Assembly: GCF_003316845.1 (NCBI RefSeq)
Contig: NZ_QMIK01000006.1
Coordinates: 124,001-188,000 of the forward strand
Length of the DNA stretch: 64,000 nucleotides
Origin: Cognataquiflexum aquatile
GTDB taxonomy: Bacteria; Bacteroidota; Bacteroidia; Cytophagales; Cyclobacteriaceae
Direction: 5' to 3'
How positions within the stretch are numbered: the first letter of the stretch is position 1; each line of letters starts with the position of its first letter. This document shows, piece after piece, positions 26,652 to 36,136 of this stretch. The notes beneath the pieces were generated by a model. It had not been told where the DNA came from. It did not search any database and saw only the letters and a program-made list of their open reading frames with translations. The translations under genes were made by a program, and so were the position numbers.

Positions 26652-27227
26652 TTAGAGCTTGCCCGCTCTAATTCTACTGAGTGTTTCTTGAGTAATATTT
26701 AAGTAAGAAGCTATGTTTCCAAGACTTACTCGATTGGTAATGTTTGGATATTTACTTAAAATTTTTTGGTAACGTTCCTTTGCATCTAGGAATTGTAAAT
26801 CGGCAATTCTGTCCTCAATTTGCGACACATAATGTGACTCCACCAATTTAATATACCAAAGTGCAAATGGATGATGCTTTTGGAGCAATGCTTGTAATGC
26901 CGCATATTCAATGGAATACATTTCACTTTCTTCCAGCAGTTGAATGCTTTCCTGAGCGGGTTCCTGTTTTACAAAACTGGTAGTGTCCGTTAAAATTTGT
27001 TCGTCCAACGAAAACCAGGTATTCATTTCTTTTCCCTGGTCATTGGTGTAAAAGTACCTTACCGCACCCGTTATCATAAACCAAAGGTGTTTACAAGGTT
27101 TGCCCGATTTGAGTAGAAAATAGTTTTTGGGATATTCCAAATATTGAAAGTGTCCCAAAACGTCTTCCAATACTTGTTGAGGTAATAGATAAATGGATTG
27201 GATGATGTCTTCTAAATTTTCTTTCAT
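26652..27227 (-). CDS. Crp/Fnr family regulator
   Basis: 191 residues from the ATG at 27227. The cyclic-nucleotide-binding-like beta-roll covers about 10-125 (KSGKPCKHLWFMITGAVRYF), and a helix-turn-helix is at the C-terminus (SLGNIASYLNITQETLSRIR). No FNR cysteines. It lies about 100 bp upstream of the fusion gene on the same strand, so it is the obvious candidate regulator of that operon. Confidence 0.9.
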   Translation of the reverse strand: MKENLEDIIQSIYLLPQQVLEDVLGHFQYLEYPKNYFLLKSGKPCKHLWFMITGAVRYFYTNDQGKEMNTWFSLDEQILTDTTSFVKQEPAQESIQLLEESEMYSIEYAALQALLQKHHPFALWYIKLVESHYVSQIEDRIADLQFLDAKERYQKILSKYPNITNRVSLGNIASYLNITQETLSRIRAGKL

Positions 27228-27413
27228 TTCGTTTGTTGATATTCTGACTAACATAAATTAAGATCTTCAAATGTAGCTGATTTTGAAATTTGAATTCTGA
27301 TTAATCAGCTTTTCAGGGTGCCTGAGAAATTAACAAAAAAAAGTCAAGGTTCTTGAATACTATTTGCTTACGAAATCAGATTTTTGAAGTAGTGGGAATT
27401 ACTCACAAGGCAG

Positions 27414-27463
27414 GACTGTGAAAAAGTCCCTGTTATTTTTTAGTTCATTATATCACTGCCTGT
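27414..27463. repeat. 50-bp direct repeat, copy 1 (flanks erythromycin-esterase-like gene)
   Basis: Shares 44 of 50 positions with 29154-29203 in the same orientation, with no gaps; core TTTTTTAGTTCA then TATATCACT. The pair is exactly 1740 bp apart and brackets one gene. Confidence 0.85.
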
Positions 27464-27794
27464 CCCTCTAAAATTAGGAAATTCAGTTGTCGTTTTATTT
27501 AAGCCGACAATTTTTTTCTATGAACTTAATAAAGGGTACAGACAGGTTCCATCCCGATAGCTATCGGGACTTTTCTTGTTTGGGTAACTGTCTATAAAAA
27601 GAAAATCCCGTCAGCGTGGGATTGGTTTCAAATGCTGTAGCGAAACTTCCAAACAGCACCTACTCAAAAAAAGCTTGAAAGAAATCCAATTAAAAATCGG
27701 AAAGGACAAAAGGGTGGAATTTCTTGCTGATAGCGGCATCCACTCAGTCGTAGTAAAAGTTGATAAATTACACCTAGAGAGGGTTTTTCCGATG
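27464..27794. other. intergenic region with a perfect palindrome and a possible gene remnant
   Basis: CCCGATAGCTATCGGG at 27553-27568 is a perfect 16-base palindrome. From about 27640 to 27800 the plus strand has open, protein-like frames that shift (one reads KIGKDKRVEFLADSGIHSVV), which may be a decayed gene. I could not name it. Confidence 0.4.
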
Positions 27795-29114
27795 CTATTT
27801 ATCTGCAATTATTTTGTCATAGCTTATTTTTTGGCATCCTTCTAAATTCCGGATAAAAAATACACCGTCAAATACTTTATTCCACTGATAAATAAAATTT
27901 CTATGTTGTGTCATTGGAAAAGAACCTTTCATTGAAAACTGAGTTTTTTCTGAATGTGTTTCATTCCAATTTTTCCAATCTAAAAATGCAAAGTTCCAGT
28001 CTTTATTTATCCAGGTTTCAAAACTATTTTTTGCAGGTTTTTCAGTGTATTCAGGCTTATTTTGTGATGTTGTCCAAATTGATGTGGCGTTATAAGAAGT
28101 AAAACCAAGTGAATAATAACTGTATGGATTAATTTTTTTATTACCCAGTAATTCACCGGTCATACTTGTAATATTTTTATTGTCTTCAAAATCATAAATT
28201 GATTTGGAAATGTGTGAATTATGTGCCCAAATTATGATCTTTTCATTTGGAAATTTATACTTCAAGAGCCACATCAGGTTATTAAACATCTGCCTGTCTC
28301 TATGAACCTGGTTTTCTCTACTAAGATAGTTATATGAATTTTTACCAACTTCTTGCAAATAAGGAAGAAGATTTTTGTAAGAAGCACTTACGTTATTGAT
28401 AATATTTATTTCTTCATTGTTCAATTGTGATAGTGATTTACCTTTCAATAAATTGTCTATTGCCTGTATTCCATTTTCACACCCTGATAAGTTTGCTTCT
28501 GAATTATTGTGAAAAAGCGATGACAGATTATCTACTACGTCTTTTGCATCTATTGAATCTTGCTTACTCTCTATAATTTTTGATAAAATATGTTTTACGC
28601 TTAATTCTAAGTTTTCAAAAGTGTATTTACTTTGAAATTGACAGTCCATACCAGCTAAAATCAAAGGGAATGGGGTAGATTGGGTTTGATAAACATAGGA
28701 ATAAAGCAGTGGTGTCATACTATGACACCAAGACCATAATCCGATTACGTTATGGAATATAAAATTATTTAATGAGTCTTTAGATTTTTGAGCTTTTTCA
28801 AATCCATATGTTAGTCCAAAAAAATCATTTTCAAAGACCAATACATTAAAGCCTTTTTTTTCGTGCAGGAATTTAACAATTCTACTTTTTGCTTCAAAAG
28901 CTGTTCCGTCACCATGCATTTGCTCTCCTAATGCAACAATTCGAGTATCTCCAATAGCTTTACCAATTGGCTCAAGGTCCTCAAATGTACTATCGTTAAA
29001 ATTGATGTGCTGGACCTCAACAGAATGTTTTTGAACATAGGATTTTATTCTATCCTGTCCAAAAGCCATTGAGCTGATACAAAAGAAAATAAAGATATAA
29101 TTGTAAAATCGCAT
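27795..29114 (-). CDS. erythromycin esterase family protein
   Basis: 439 residues with a signal peptide (ending SSMAFGQDR). Family marks: IVALGEQMHGDGTAFEAKSR at about 58-77, whose His and Glu are the catalytic or metal-like residues of Ere-type hydrolases, VLVFENDFFGLTYG, and KIIIWAHNSHISKSIYD in the C-terminal half. Ere enzymes open the macrolide lactone, but many relatives act on other substrates, so resistance is not implied. Visibly A+T-rich, and bracketed by 50-bp direct repeats. Confidence 0.88.
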   Translation of the reverse strand: MRFYNYIFIFFCISSMAFGQDRIKSYVQKHSVEVQHINFNDSTFEDLEPIGKAIGDTRIVALGEQMHGDGTAFEAKSRIVKFLHEKKGFNVLVFENDFFGLTYGFEKAQKSKDSLNNFIFHNVIGLWSWCHSMTPLLYSYVYQTQSTPFPLILAGMDCQFQSKYTFENLELSVKHILSKIIESKQDSIDAKDVVDNLSSLFHNNSEANLSGCENGIQAIDNLLKGKSLSQLNNEEINIINNVSASYKNLLPYLQEVGKNSYNYLSRENQVHRDRQMFNNLMWLLKYKFPNEKIIIWAHNSHISKSIYDFEDNKNITSMTGELLGNKKINPYSYYSLGFTSYNATSIWTTSQNKPEYTEKPAKNSFETWINKDWNFAFLDWKNWNETHSEKTQFSMKGSFPMTQHRNFIYQWNKVFDGVFFIRNLEGCQKISYDKIIADK

Positions 29115-29153
29115 TTTGATATTTGGTGTTTTTCTAAAATTGCTAAATGGTCA

Positions 29154-29203
29154 GACTGTTAATAAGCCCCTGTTGTTTTTTAGTTCAATATATCACTACC
29201 TGT
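29154..29203. repeat. 50-bp direct repeat, copy 2
   Basis: Partner of 27414-27463 with six substitutions. Located between the ada stop and the start codon of the erythromycin-esterase-like gene. Confidence 0.85.
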
Positions 29204-29242
29204 TCTAATAAGCACGAAACCCCTGGTCTTGGATAGGTTCTG

Positions 29243-30286
29243 TTACTTGACGTTTTTTTCTTCAAGGTCTAACAAATATTTTTTTCGCCAAAGTCCGCCA
29301 CCGTAACCCGTCAATTGTCCATCTGAACCAATAACTCTGTGGCATGGGATTAATATAGATATTCTGTTCATTCCATTGGCGTTGGCAACAGCTCTTACAC
29401 TTTCCGGGCTTCCAATTGTTTTGGCCTGGTCTTTATATGACTTTGTTTGTCCATAAGGGATGCTTTGTAATGCAGCCCAAACTTTATTTTGAAAATCAGT
29501 CCCCGGTGTATGTAAGGGAACAGAAAATACTTTTCGTTGACCGTTAAAATATTCTTGAAGCTGGGTTTCTAATATGTCAAAAATTTTATTGTTGCCTTGT
29601 ATGATTGTTGCATTTAAAAGTTTGGCAATCGATTTCAATTCCGTTTCCAACATTTTTCTGTCAGTAAATTCCAACAGACAAATTCCTTGATTTGTAGCAC
29701 AGGCAAGCATTGTTCCTAAGGGCGTTTCAATTCTTTTAAGGTCAATAATATTTTGCTGTTTTCCGTTCTTTGGCGAAACGCCAAATATGTTTTTAAAACT
29801 GTCGCCAAAACCACTTAATGATTCAAAGCCTGTTTCAAAAGCTGTGTGGGTTACACTTTCGCCATTTTGTATTTTTTTAAAGGCCGAATTTATCCTGAAC
29901 ATTCTTTGGTATGCCTGAAAGGTAATTCCGTGGTTTTTTAAAAACCATCGTCTTATTTGGCTTGGTTCAATTCCTTTTTGTTTAAGGTCGTAGTCTTTGA
30001 ATTTTAAAGTCGGATTTTCTGAAAGTTGATCAATGATTTTCTGAAATTCAATTGGAGTATGGTTTATCGTTTTTAAAGGATTACAAACTTTACAAGCTCT
30101 GTAACCCTTCAGGATGCACTCCTTTGAAGTTTTTAAAAATTCCACATTTTCAAATTTGGGTTTTCGGGCTGTGCAAGATGGTCGGCAAAAAATGCCAGTG
30201 GTTTTAACTGCTGTAAAAAACACTCCTTCAAACGAAGTGTCTTTTTCAACTATTGCTTTGTACATGATCTCTGCTGTCAATTCCAT
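29243..30286 (-). CDS. ada: Ada: adaptive DNA-alkylation response regulator and methyltransferase
   Basis: 347 residues with three modules in the classical order. Zinc/methylphosphotriester domain with Cys34, Cys38, Cys65 and Cys68 (GIFCRPSC, RACKVC). AraC helix-turn-helix at about 90-170 (TAFETGFESLSGFGDSFKNI). O6-methylguanine methyltransferase domain with acceptor Cys at about 315 (IPCHRVIG) and YGGGLWRKKYLL. It repairs alkylated DNA and, when methylated, activates its own regulon. It starts 2 bp after the neighbouring PEP-mutase-like stop, so they form an operon. Confidence 0.95.
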   Translation of the reverse strand: MELTAEIMYKAIVEKDTSFEGVFFTAVKTTGIFCRPSCTARKPKFENVEFLKTSKECILKGYRACKVCNPLKTINHTPIEFQKIIDQLSENPTLKFKDYDLKQKGIEPSQIRRWFLKNHGITFQAYQRMFRINSAFKKIQNGESVTHTAFETGFESLSGFGDSFKNIFGVSPKNGKQQNIIDLKRIETPLGTMLACATNQGICLLEFTDRKMLETELKSIAKLLNATIIQGNNKIFDILETQLQEYFNGQRKVFSVPLHTPGTDFQNKVWAALQSIPYGQTKSYKDQAKTIGSPESVRAVANANGMNRISILIPCHRVIGSDGQLTGYGGGLWRKKYLLDLEEKNVK

Positions 30287-30288
30287 TT

Positions 30289-31062
30289 TTAAAACAAAGG
30301 ATTAAAAGATTGTTCAGCCAATATTTTTTTCGTCATATTTTCCAATGAGGTGTAGGCATAACCATTTAAAAAATTACCCATACTTATTCTTTTTACACCA
30401 AGTTTTTCAAGCGTTTCAAAATTGGGTAAATCTGGCATACACATTACATTTAGCGGTAATTTAGTTTGCAAAACCAATGTTGCAATATCACTTTCTTTTG
30501 TGATACAGGGTAAGAATATTCCGTCAGCACCTGCTTGTTCATATTTCTTAATTCTTTCCATTGCCACTTGTAGTGTATTTGGAATATCCAAAAGAAAAGC
30601 ATCGCATCTTACATTGATAAAAACTAGAATTCCTTGTTGCGTTAAGATGCTTTTTACTTCTCGTAAAAGCTGAGAAAACTGAAGGTTGTCTTTCAGTTTC
30701 CGTTCTCCGTTTTCTATCAAACTATCTTCAATATTTATACCTGCTACGCCTAACTTTTCTAATGATATGATGGTGTTAGCAATTTCTGCTGCAGTATTTC
30801 CATAGCCAAATTCAATATCCACAGATACTGGAAGTGAAACACTTTTACGGATTCTTCCAACAATAAATAACAAATCCGAAAAAGGCATTTGTTCTCCATC
30901 TTCGTAACCTAAAGAATGGGCAATGGCAGCACTTGAAGTTCCGATTGCTTGGAAATTCAATTTTTCATAAACCTTTGCACTCTGCACATTCCAAACATTT
31001 CCAATAATCAGAGGCTTTGTCTGGTTATGCAATTCTTTAAATTCTAAATACATTGTCACCAT
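30289..31062 (-). CDS. isocitrate lyase/PEP mutase family protein
   Basis: 257 residues from the ATG at 31062; the longer reading to 31098 needs a TTG start. Beta/alpha-barrel marks: PLIIGNVWNVQSAKVYEKLN, IGTSSAAIAHSLGYEDGE, PVSVDIEFGYG (Mg2+ site) and AGINIEDS. Related enzymes cleave or rearrange C-C or C-P bonds (methylisocitrate lyase, PEP mutase). No phosphonate genes are nearby. Frequently seen beside ada in Bacteroidota, reason unknown to me. Confidence 0.85.
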   Translation of the reverse strand: MVTMYLEFKELHNQTKPLIIGNVWNVQSAKVYEKLNFQAIGTSSAAIAHSLGYEDGEQMPFSDLLFIVGRIRKSVSLPVSVDIEFGYGNTAAEIANTIISLEKLGVAGINIEDSLIENGERKLKDNLQFSQLLREVKSILTQQGILVFINVRCDAFLLDIPNTLQVAMERIKKYEQAGADGIFLPCITKESDIATLVLQTKLPLNVMCMPDLPNFETLEKLGVKRISMGNFLNGYAYTSLENMTKKILAEQSFNPLF

Positions 31063-31537
31063 ATCTTTATGTGTTTGTGCAAAGATACTCTCGGCCAATT
31101 CCGTAGGACAACCGAAAAATTGACATGTATTTTTTGTATTTGGTAAGTCACTTCAAAGTGGCTGGTAACTCACTTATATGTCTGGTTTTACTTACCTTTT
31201 CCTTTAAAAAAACTTAGATCTGCACAAGAAATGTAGTCCCCGTGAGTGAAAACTTCTTGGAAAAGATAAAAAGTGAAATGGCATAAATTAAGGACCACAA
31301 ACATCAAATGGCACCATTGATAGGTTCTGTTGGGAATTTCAGACCTAGGTTTTTATAGTATGTCTGCCAATAGGTTTTGTGGATAGATTCATTTCGGACA
31401 AATTCGGAAATGCTTATTCAGATCGCCGCCAAAAAGATCGGAAGGATGGTTTTTTTCATTGGTATATTGGGTTTTGCTTCCACCAGAAATGAGGTCAAGC
31501 AGAGGCTCTCTCCATAGCCCGACAGCTTTTTTCTTTC
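31063..31537. other. intergenic region, 475 bp
   Basis: Spacer between two minus-strand genes. It has a small AGTCACTTCAAAGTGGCT hairpin near 31146-31163, and a GATAGGTTCTGTT string at 31320 that also appears as GATAGGTTCTGTT at 29231, near the ada stop. No ORF of note. Confidence 0.4.
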
Positions 31538-32689
31538 CTATTTCAACCTTATCGGCTCAAAAACCAAGGAAGTGCCATCCAATTTGGTGATGGTCATTGA
31601 TTTTGGTTTGTTGGTAAATGACCACCTCATAAAATCACAGGAATCCTCAAAATCTTCCGCCCGGCGGCCGTTCACAGAAAGGATTTCTTCTCCGATGCTG
31701 AGCATGATGTCTTCCGGGACTGCCCCGATGGATTTGCTCATGACGACGAGTTTTCCCTCTTGGTAATGCACCCCGACCTGGATCGGATCTTTGAACTTCA
31801 CCTCTTCCCTCATGCGGAGGAGGTATTTCGATTCGGAATTGTTGATGACCAGGCTGCTGCCCAAAGTTTTGAAAAAGCCAATACCGAGTTTCGCCCCGGT
31901 AATGGGCTCAAAACTTATCGGGATTCTTTCAAAGTAGTTTTCGCCGATTTGGAGACTGTCCACCAGGATCGTTCTCGTGCTGTCTGTTTGGATACTCAAA
32001 GCCCCCATAGAACTGCTGATATCGGGATTGCTGAGGCCGAGGCTGTCCTTCAGAGACAGGAAATCCTGGATGGAAGGGTTGTTGGCCGGAAAACTGAAAA
32101 AATGCGTATATCCTGTGTCAATGAGGACGTTTTCAAATTCCTTTCCAGCAAACTTCACCGTAACATAGGGCCTCTTATTGAAAAAATAAACCGGAATGTC
32201 TGTCCATCCATTTTCGACTGGGAAGGGGTTTTTCGAAAAACGGATCACCATGTTTTCAAAATCAATCTCCCAATTGAGCTGTGAAATGATGTCAGAGCCG
32301 AGCAGGTAATAATCCATGCAATAGAGGTAAGCCATGTCATTGACGAGGCTTCGGACTTTGGGAAAGCTGACTCCGCCGATCCTGATTTCTTTGGTCAGTC
32401 CTGTCGGGACTTTGGCCACCTGCTTGTTGGAATCCCGCATTTTGATTTTTCTGCCTTTGACCTGCAGCCTTTCGGCCGGTTCGGCAAGGGAGTTTGCCAA
32501 GCCCATACTCGCTCCGGTATCGAATGCAAAATCTGTTTCCACGCCGTTCATTTGGCCTTTGAATACGAGCAACCCGGCATCAATATGGAAAGGAAGGGAA
32601 TAAACAGAATCAGGTTGGGTCCGGCCTTTAACCGTTTCACCTGACTTAAAAACAAGCAGGGCAAAGAATACAATCAGAAATCGTTTCAT
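31538..32689 (-). CDS. retropepsin-like aspartyl protease with C-terminal PDZ domain
   Basis: 383 residues from the ATG at 32689. Signal peptide MKRFLIVFFALLVFKSG. Two aspartyl-protease half motifs: FAFDTGASMG at about 56 and VLIDTGYTHFF at about 190, so one chain seems to supply both catalytic Asp residues. The last 90 residues (IMLSIGEEILSVNGRRAEDF) form a PDZ-like domain. Envelope-located, substrate unknown. Common in Bacteroidota. Confidence 0.88.
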   Translation of the reverse strand: MKRFLIVFFALLVFKSGETVKGRTQPDSVYSLPFHIDAGLLVFKGQMNGVETDFAFDTGASMGLANSLAEPAERLQVKGRKIKMRDSNKQVAKVPTGLTKEIRIGGVSFPKVRSLVNDMAYLYCMDYYLLGSDIISQLNWEIDFENMVIRFSKNPFPVENGWTDIPVYFFNKRPYVTVKFAGKEFENVLIDTGYTHFFSFPANNPSIQDFLSLKDSLGLSNPDISSSMGALSIQTDSTRTILVDSLQIGENYFERIPISFEPITGAKLGIGFFKTLGSSLVINNSESKYLLRMREEVKFKDPIQVGVHYQEGKLVVMSKSIGAVPEDIMLSIGEEILSVNGRRAEDFEDSCDFMRWSFTNKPKSMTITKLDGTSLVFEPIRLK

Positions 32690-32805
32690 AAATGCCAAAA
32701 TAGGGTTTTTTTGAAAAATAATTTTTGGATTATTCTTATCAGGGGTTTCTATTTAGAATTTTTAGAATAAAAATAAAGTTTTAAAAACATTGGCTTAGAA
32801 CAAAG

Positions 32806-33963
32806 TCAGCCTGCCAATAATCCAAATAAGAATACCGTCAGCATTCCCCAACTCGTACCTGTCACCATGCTCAATATGGCCAAGACGATCGCATGAGGCA
32901 TCAATTCTTCCTTATAAGCCGAAGTTACTGCGGGTGCGGTGGATATTCCGCCCAAATTTGCCATGCTACCAATCGCAACCCAAGCTACGTTGGTTTTGAG
33001 GATTCGGGCGACTAGAAGCATAAAACCGAAATGAAGCAACAGCCAAACCAATACAAGGATCACCAGATTGATGGGCAATGAAAGATTCTGAAAGTCCAGC
33101 TTTAGGCCAAGTATCGCCATAATCAGTACAATAGAAAAGCCCGCCATTTTCAGGACAAGCTTGTGATTCCAAGCAGGGATCAAGTTGCCCAAGAGAATCC
33201 CCACAGCCGACAGCACGACTATACTCATCAAAAAACTCATTTGGATGAAAAATGTAAGCACCATGATCATCAAAATACTACCCAAGGTCAACAGGTTGAT
33301 CTTGTAGATACTTAGCCCATTTTTACTTTTAGGCGGTTCAACGACAGGGATTTCACTGTCAATTCCCCATGCACTATTGATCTTTTCACTCCGCTTGATA
33401 AATTGGAACATCAGAATGGTCCAGATATTTACCAGGATATTGTCGAGCACCAAGATAGATAGGAACAAATCCTCAGGCGTTGCCGCCAATTCCTTCAAAA
33501 CCAGCTGACTTGTACTTCCTCCGATCCAACCTCCCACGATGGGCGCCAGCCCTTTCCAATAAGCCTGTTCGAGAAACATCACATTGTTCTGTGGATCTAT
33601 TATCCCAAAAATCACCACGAGCAGTACGGGTAAAGTGGCGATTACAAAAGATCCTGAGACAAAAACAAGGATTGGTTTTATACCCACAATCTTCAGTTGC
33701 CTGAATGACAAAGCACTCATCACCGAAAGGATGGTGAAAGGAATGATCCAGGTTTTGCTCCAGTCATGGAGAATTACCTTGGATAAGTCAATCCCAAAAG
33801 CATGTGTAAATGCCGCAGGAATCACATAGGCAAACAAGATCGCCGGGAACCAATCAAGCAATAATTTGATCCGCTTGGATTTGGCTTTCCCGATCCATGA
33901 TACGAAAGCAACAGTTACCAATACCAGTACGACGGAGATGATCAGCGATTGTGGGTCACTCAT
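32806..33963 (-). CDS. DUF819 family membrane protein
   Basis: 385 residues, about ten hydrophobic helices. The GGWIGGSTSQLVLKELAATP motif at about 145-165 is characteristic of DUF819 (YjcL-like), which resembles 2-hydroxycarboxylate or Na+-coupled carriers. Its first 8 bp overlap the end of the M20 hydrolase gene, so the two are co-translated. Transport of the peptidase's products is a reasonable inference. Confidence 0.88.
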   Translation of the reverse strand: MSDPQSLIISVVLVLVTVAFVSWIGKAKSKRIKLLLDWFPAILFAYVIPAAFTHAFGIDLSKVILHDWSKTWIIPFTILSVMSALSFRQLKIVGIKPILVFVSGSFVIATLPVLLVVIFGIIDPQNNVMFLEQAYWKGLAPIVGGWIGGSTSQLVLKELAATPEDLFLSILVLDNILVNIWTILMFQFIKRSEKINSAWGIDSEIPVVEPPKSKNGLSIYKINLLTLGSILMIMVLTFFIQMSFLMSIVVLSAVGILLGNLIPAWNHKLVLKMAGFSIVLIMAILGLKLDFQNLSLPINLVILVLVWLLLHFGFMLLVARILKTNVAWVAIGSMANLGGISTAPAVTSAYKEELMPHAIVLAILSMVTGTSWGMLTVFLFGLLAG

Positions 33964-35473
33964 AAGGCTGAGTTAAAATCCCAAGACACATTTTTAAGCC
34001 CTCGTGAAAATTCCCAATCCTCAAGTTCTCGTTTGGTGCATGGATATTGCTGTCAGGATTGGAAATCCTTATGGAGACAGCAGGTATTCCAAGGGTGGAA
34101 ATAAAAGGTTCAATAGGTTGCGATCCTCCTGTGGCTTGCATGCTGATATATGCTCCTTCGCCCAATGACTGATCCATTGCCAACCTTAACCAAATCCCTA
34201 TCGGAGAGTCAAGGGATGTTTTGAAAGGTTTTGACCCTATTCTCGTCTCCATCCTGATAAGTTTGGGGAATTGTTTTCTTTCAGCATCAGTAGGTAAAGA
34301 ATCCAGTATTTTAAAACCACGGCCTTCAATATGGTTTTTCACCAATTGGATCTGCCGCTCAGCGGGTGTTTCTGTCACCAGTCTCATGTCGATCTCAGCG
34401 ATTGCTTTGGAGGGAATGATTGTCCGGACCTCTTCATCCACCCAACCGGCCTGTAGTCCCCTTACATTAAATGAAGGATATTGGAGGGATTCCTGATAGG
34501 TATTTCCCACCATTTCAGGTTGAAAAATCCCCATGGATTCCAGCATTTCGGCCCGATCTTCCGGCACTTTATTGATAAGCTCTTTTTGCTGACTGCTGAG
34601 GTTTACTCCCTCATAGAAGCCCGGAATCAATACCCGGCCATTTTCATCCTTCATGCTTGCCAACAGATGGGAAAGTGCAAAGGCAGGATTTGGAGTGAAA
34701 TTCCCATACTGCCCACTATGCATGTCGCTTCGGGGACCAAAGACAGTTAGTTTCAATGTGGCGATTCCCCGCGCACCGAAGGTAAGGTTGGGTATATTGC
34801 CTGGAGGCCGCGTCCCATCCATGATCAGAATGACATCAGCAGCGAAAAGATCACGGTATTGGGTCACCAGCGATGGCAGGGTAGGGGAACCCAACTCTTC
34901 CTGATAATCCATGATCACTTTGATATTGAAAGCTGTCGGAATATGTTCTTGACGAAGAATCTTGAGAGACTGAATAAAGGCTACTGCCGGCCCTTTTGAA
35001 TCTGAAGCAGACCGGGCAAAGATCCGCCAATTTGGATCCCAGTCTTTTTGTAGAGCACTCCAGTCTATCTCGGGACAATCAGCCCTGTCACAATTTTTGA
35101 GAACTGCAGTAAATGGATTGGCCTGAAACCACTTGCTTGCATCAACGGGTAGTCCATCTATCTGAAGGTACACCAGAACTGTGGGTAAGGTTTGGTCCAG
35201 TATTCTTTCCGCAAATAAGTATTTGACACCATCTGAGACGAGGACAGAAGTTTTAAAATCCAAAGATCCAAACTCCTCCTCACACCATTTCAGATTTTGA
35301 TCTATGTCGGACGGTATGCTTCCCAAATTGGAGAGGGCTAAAAAATCCCTAAGTGTATTGACGCCATCAACCAAATAGGTGTCCGCCAATTTGTTAATTT
35401 CCTCTTTTTCCAAGCTTTGACCGAAGCTTGGAAAAAGAACCAAACACAATACAATTGTTGCAAAAATTCTCAT
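33956..35473 (-). CDS. secreted M20/M25/M40 family metallo-hydrolase
   Basis: 505 residues from the ATG at 35473, with a signal peptide ending PSFGQSL. Retained M20 features: DSKGP with bridging Asp, general base in DYQEELGSP, dimer-domain His in MHSGQYGNFTPNP, and the last zinc His in SNIHAPNENL. The first zinc motif reads YLQIDGLPVD instead of the usual GHYD, so the first ligand His is replaced by Gln. Probably a dipeptidase or carboxypeptidase in the periplasm. Overlaps the DUF819 gene. Confidence 0.88.
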   Translation of the reverse strand: MRIFATIVLCLVLFPSFGQSLEKEEINKLADTYLVDGVNTLRDFLALSNLGSIPSDIDQNLKWCEEEFGSLDFKTSVLVSDGVKYLFAERILDQTLPTVLVYLQIDGLPVDASKWFQANPFTAVLKNCDRADCPEIDWSALQKDWDPNWRIFARSASDSKGPAVAFIQSLKILRQEHIPTAFNIKVIMDYQEELGSPTLPSLVTQYRDLFAADVILIMDGTRPPGNIPNLTFGARGIATLKLTVFGPRSDMHSGQYGNFTPNPAFALSHLLASMKDENGRVLIPGFYEGVNLSSQQKELINKVPEDRAEMLESMGIFQPEMVGNTYQESLQYPSFNVRGLQAGWVDEEVRTIIPSKAIAEIDMRLVTETPAERQIQLVKNHIEGRGFKILDSLPTDAERKQFPKLIRMETRIGSKPFKTSLDSPIGIWLRLAMDQSLGEGAYISMQATGGSQPIEPFISTLGIPAVSIRISNPDSNIHAPNENLRIGNFHEGLKMCLGILTQPYE

Positions 35474-35629
35474 TCTTGAAAGTAACATTAAATTTTAAAA
35501 AAAATCCAACAAAGTATACCCGGAAATTTCTCTCGTATCGAAGCCCTTTAAAACTTATTGAAGTTAGAGGAAGGCCATTTTTCAAAAATCACTTTCTGCC
35601 TAATAATTCAAGATTTTTGATTTTTCCTC

Positions 35630-36136
35630 TTACTTTCTTTTCCACCTTTCAGGCAGCGAATAATTCACCTTTTTTACACTCTCAATCCTAAAAAGCAACA
35701 TGGGCAGAGTTACCCCCAAGGAAATAGCAAGGATGATAAAAAACGTCATTGCGCCGTTGTGGGCAGTGGCGGTAAGGACTTCAGCTTCGGTTTGGTTGAT
35801 AAATGAAATCAAACCCAACATCGTCCGATAGGCAAAAGACCCCGGAATAAGTGGGATCACGGCCGGAATACTGATGACCACCGGCGGGACATGCCTCCAA
35901 TGCGAAACGGGGATACTTGCAAAACCAATGGCCGCTGCCGCTGCCGCCGAAGCCATGATTATCCCCCCGCCAACCTCAGGCAGCAGTACGGTGAACTTGA
36001 ACAATCCTGCCAAAATGCCTCCCAAAAATATCGCGAGCAAAGCCCGTGGAGGCGTGTTAAACAGAACAGCAAATCCTATCGCAGCGCAGCCACACCAAAA
36101 TGCTTTGAAAATAATCTCTAACCAGTCTGGCATCAT
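35630..36136 (-). CDS. threonine/serine exporter, small subunit (ThrE_2, DUF3815)
   Basis: 168 residues, five hydrophobic segments. AFWCGCAAIGFAVLFNTPPR at the N-terminus and IPAVIPLIPGSFAYRTMLG are signatures of the DUF3815 half of the ThrE amino acid exporter. Its start overlaps the stop of the DUF1212 half by 4 bp, so the two make one complex, as expected for split ThrE. Confidence 0.92.
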   Translation of the reverse strand: MMPDWLEIIFKAFWCGCAAIGFAVLFNTPPRALLAIFLGGILAGLFKFTVLLPEVGGGIIMASAAAAAAIGFASIPVSHWRHVPPVVISIPAVIPLIPGSFAYRTMLGLISFINQTEAEVLTATAHNGAMTFFIILAISLGVTLPMLLFRIESVKKVNYSLPERWKRK

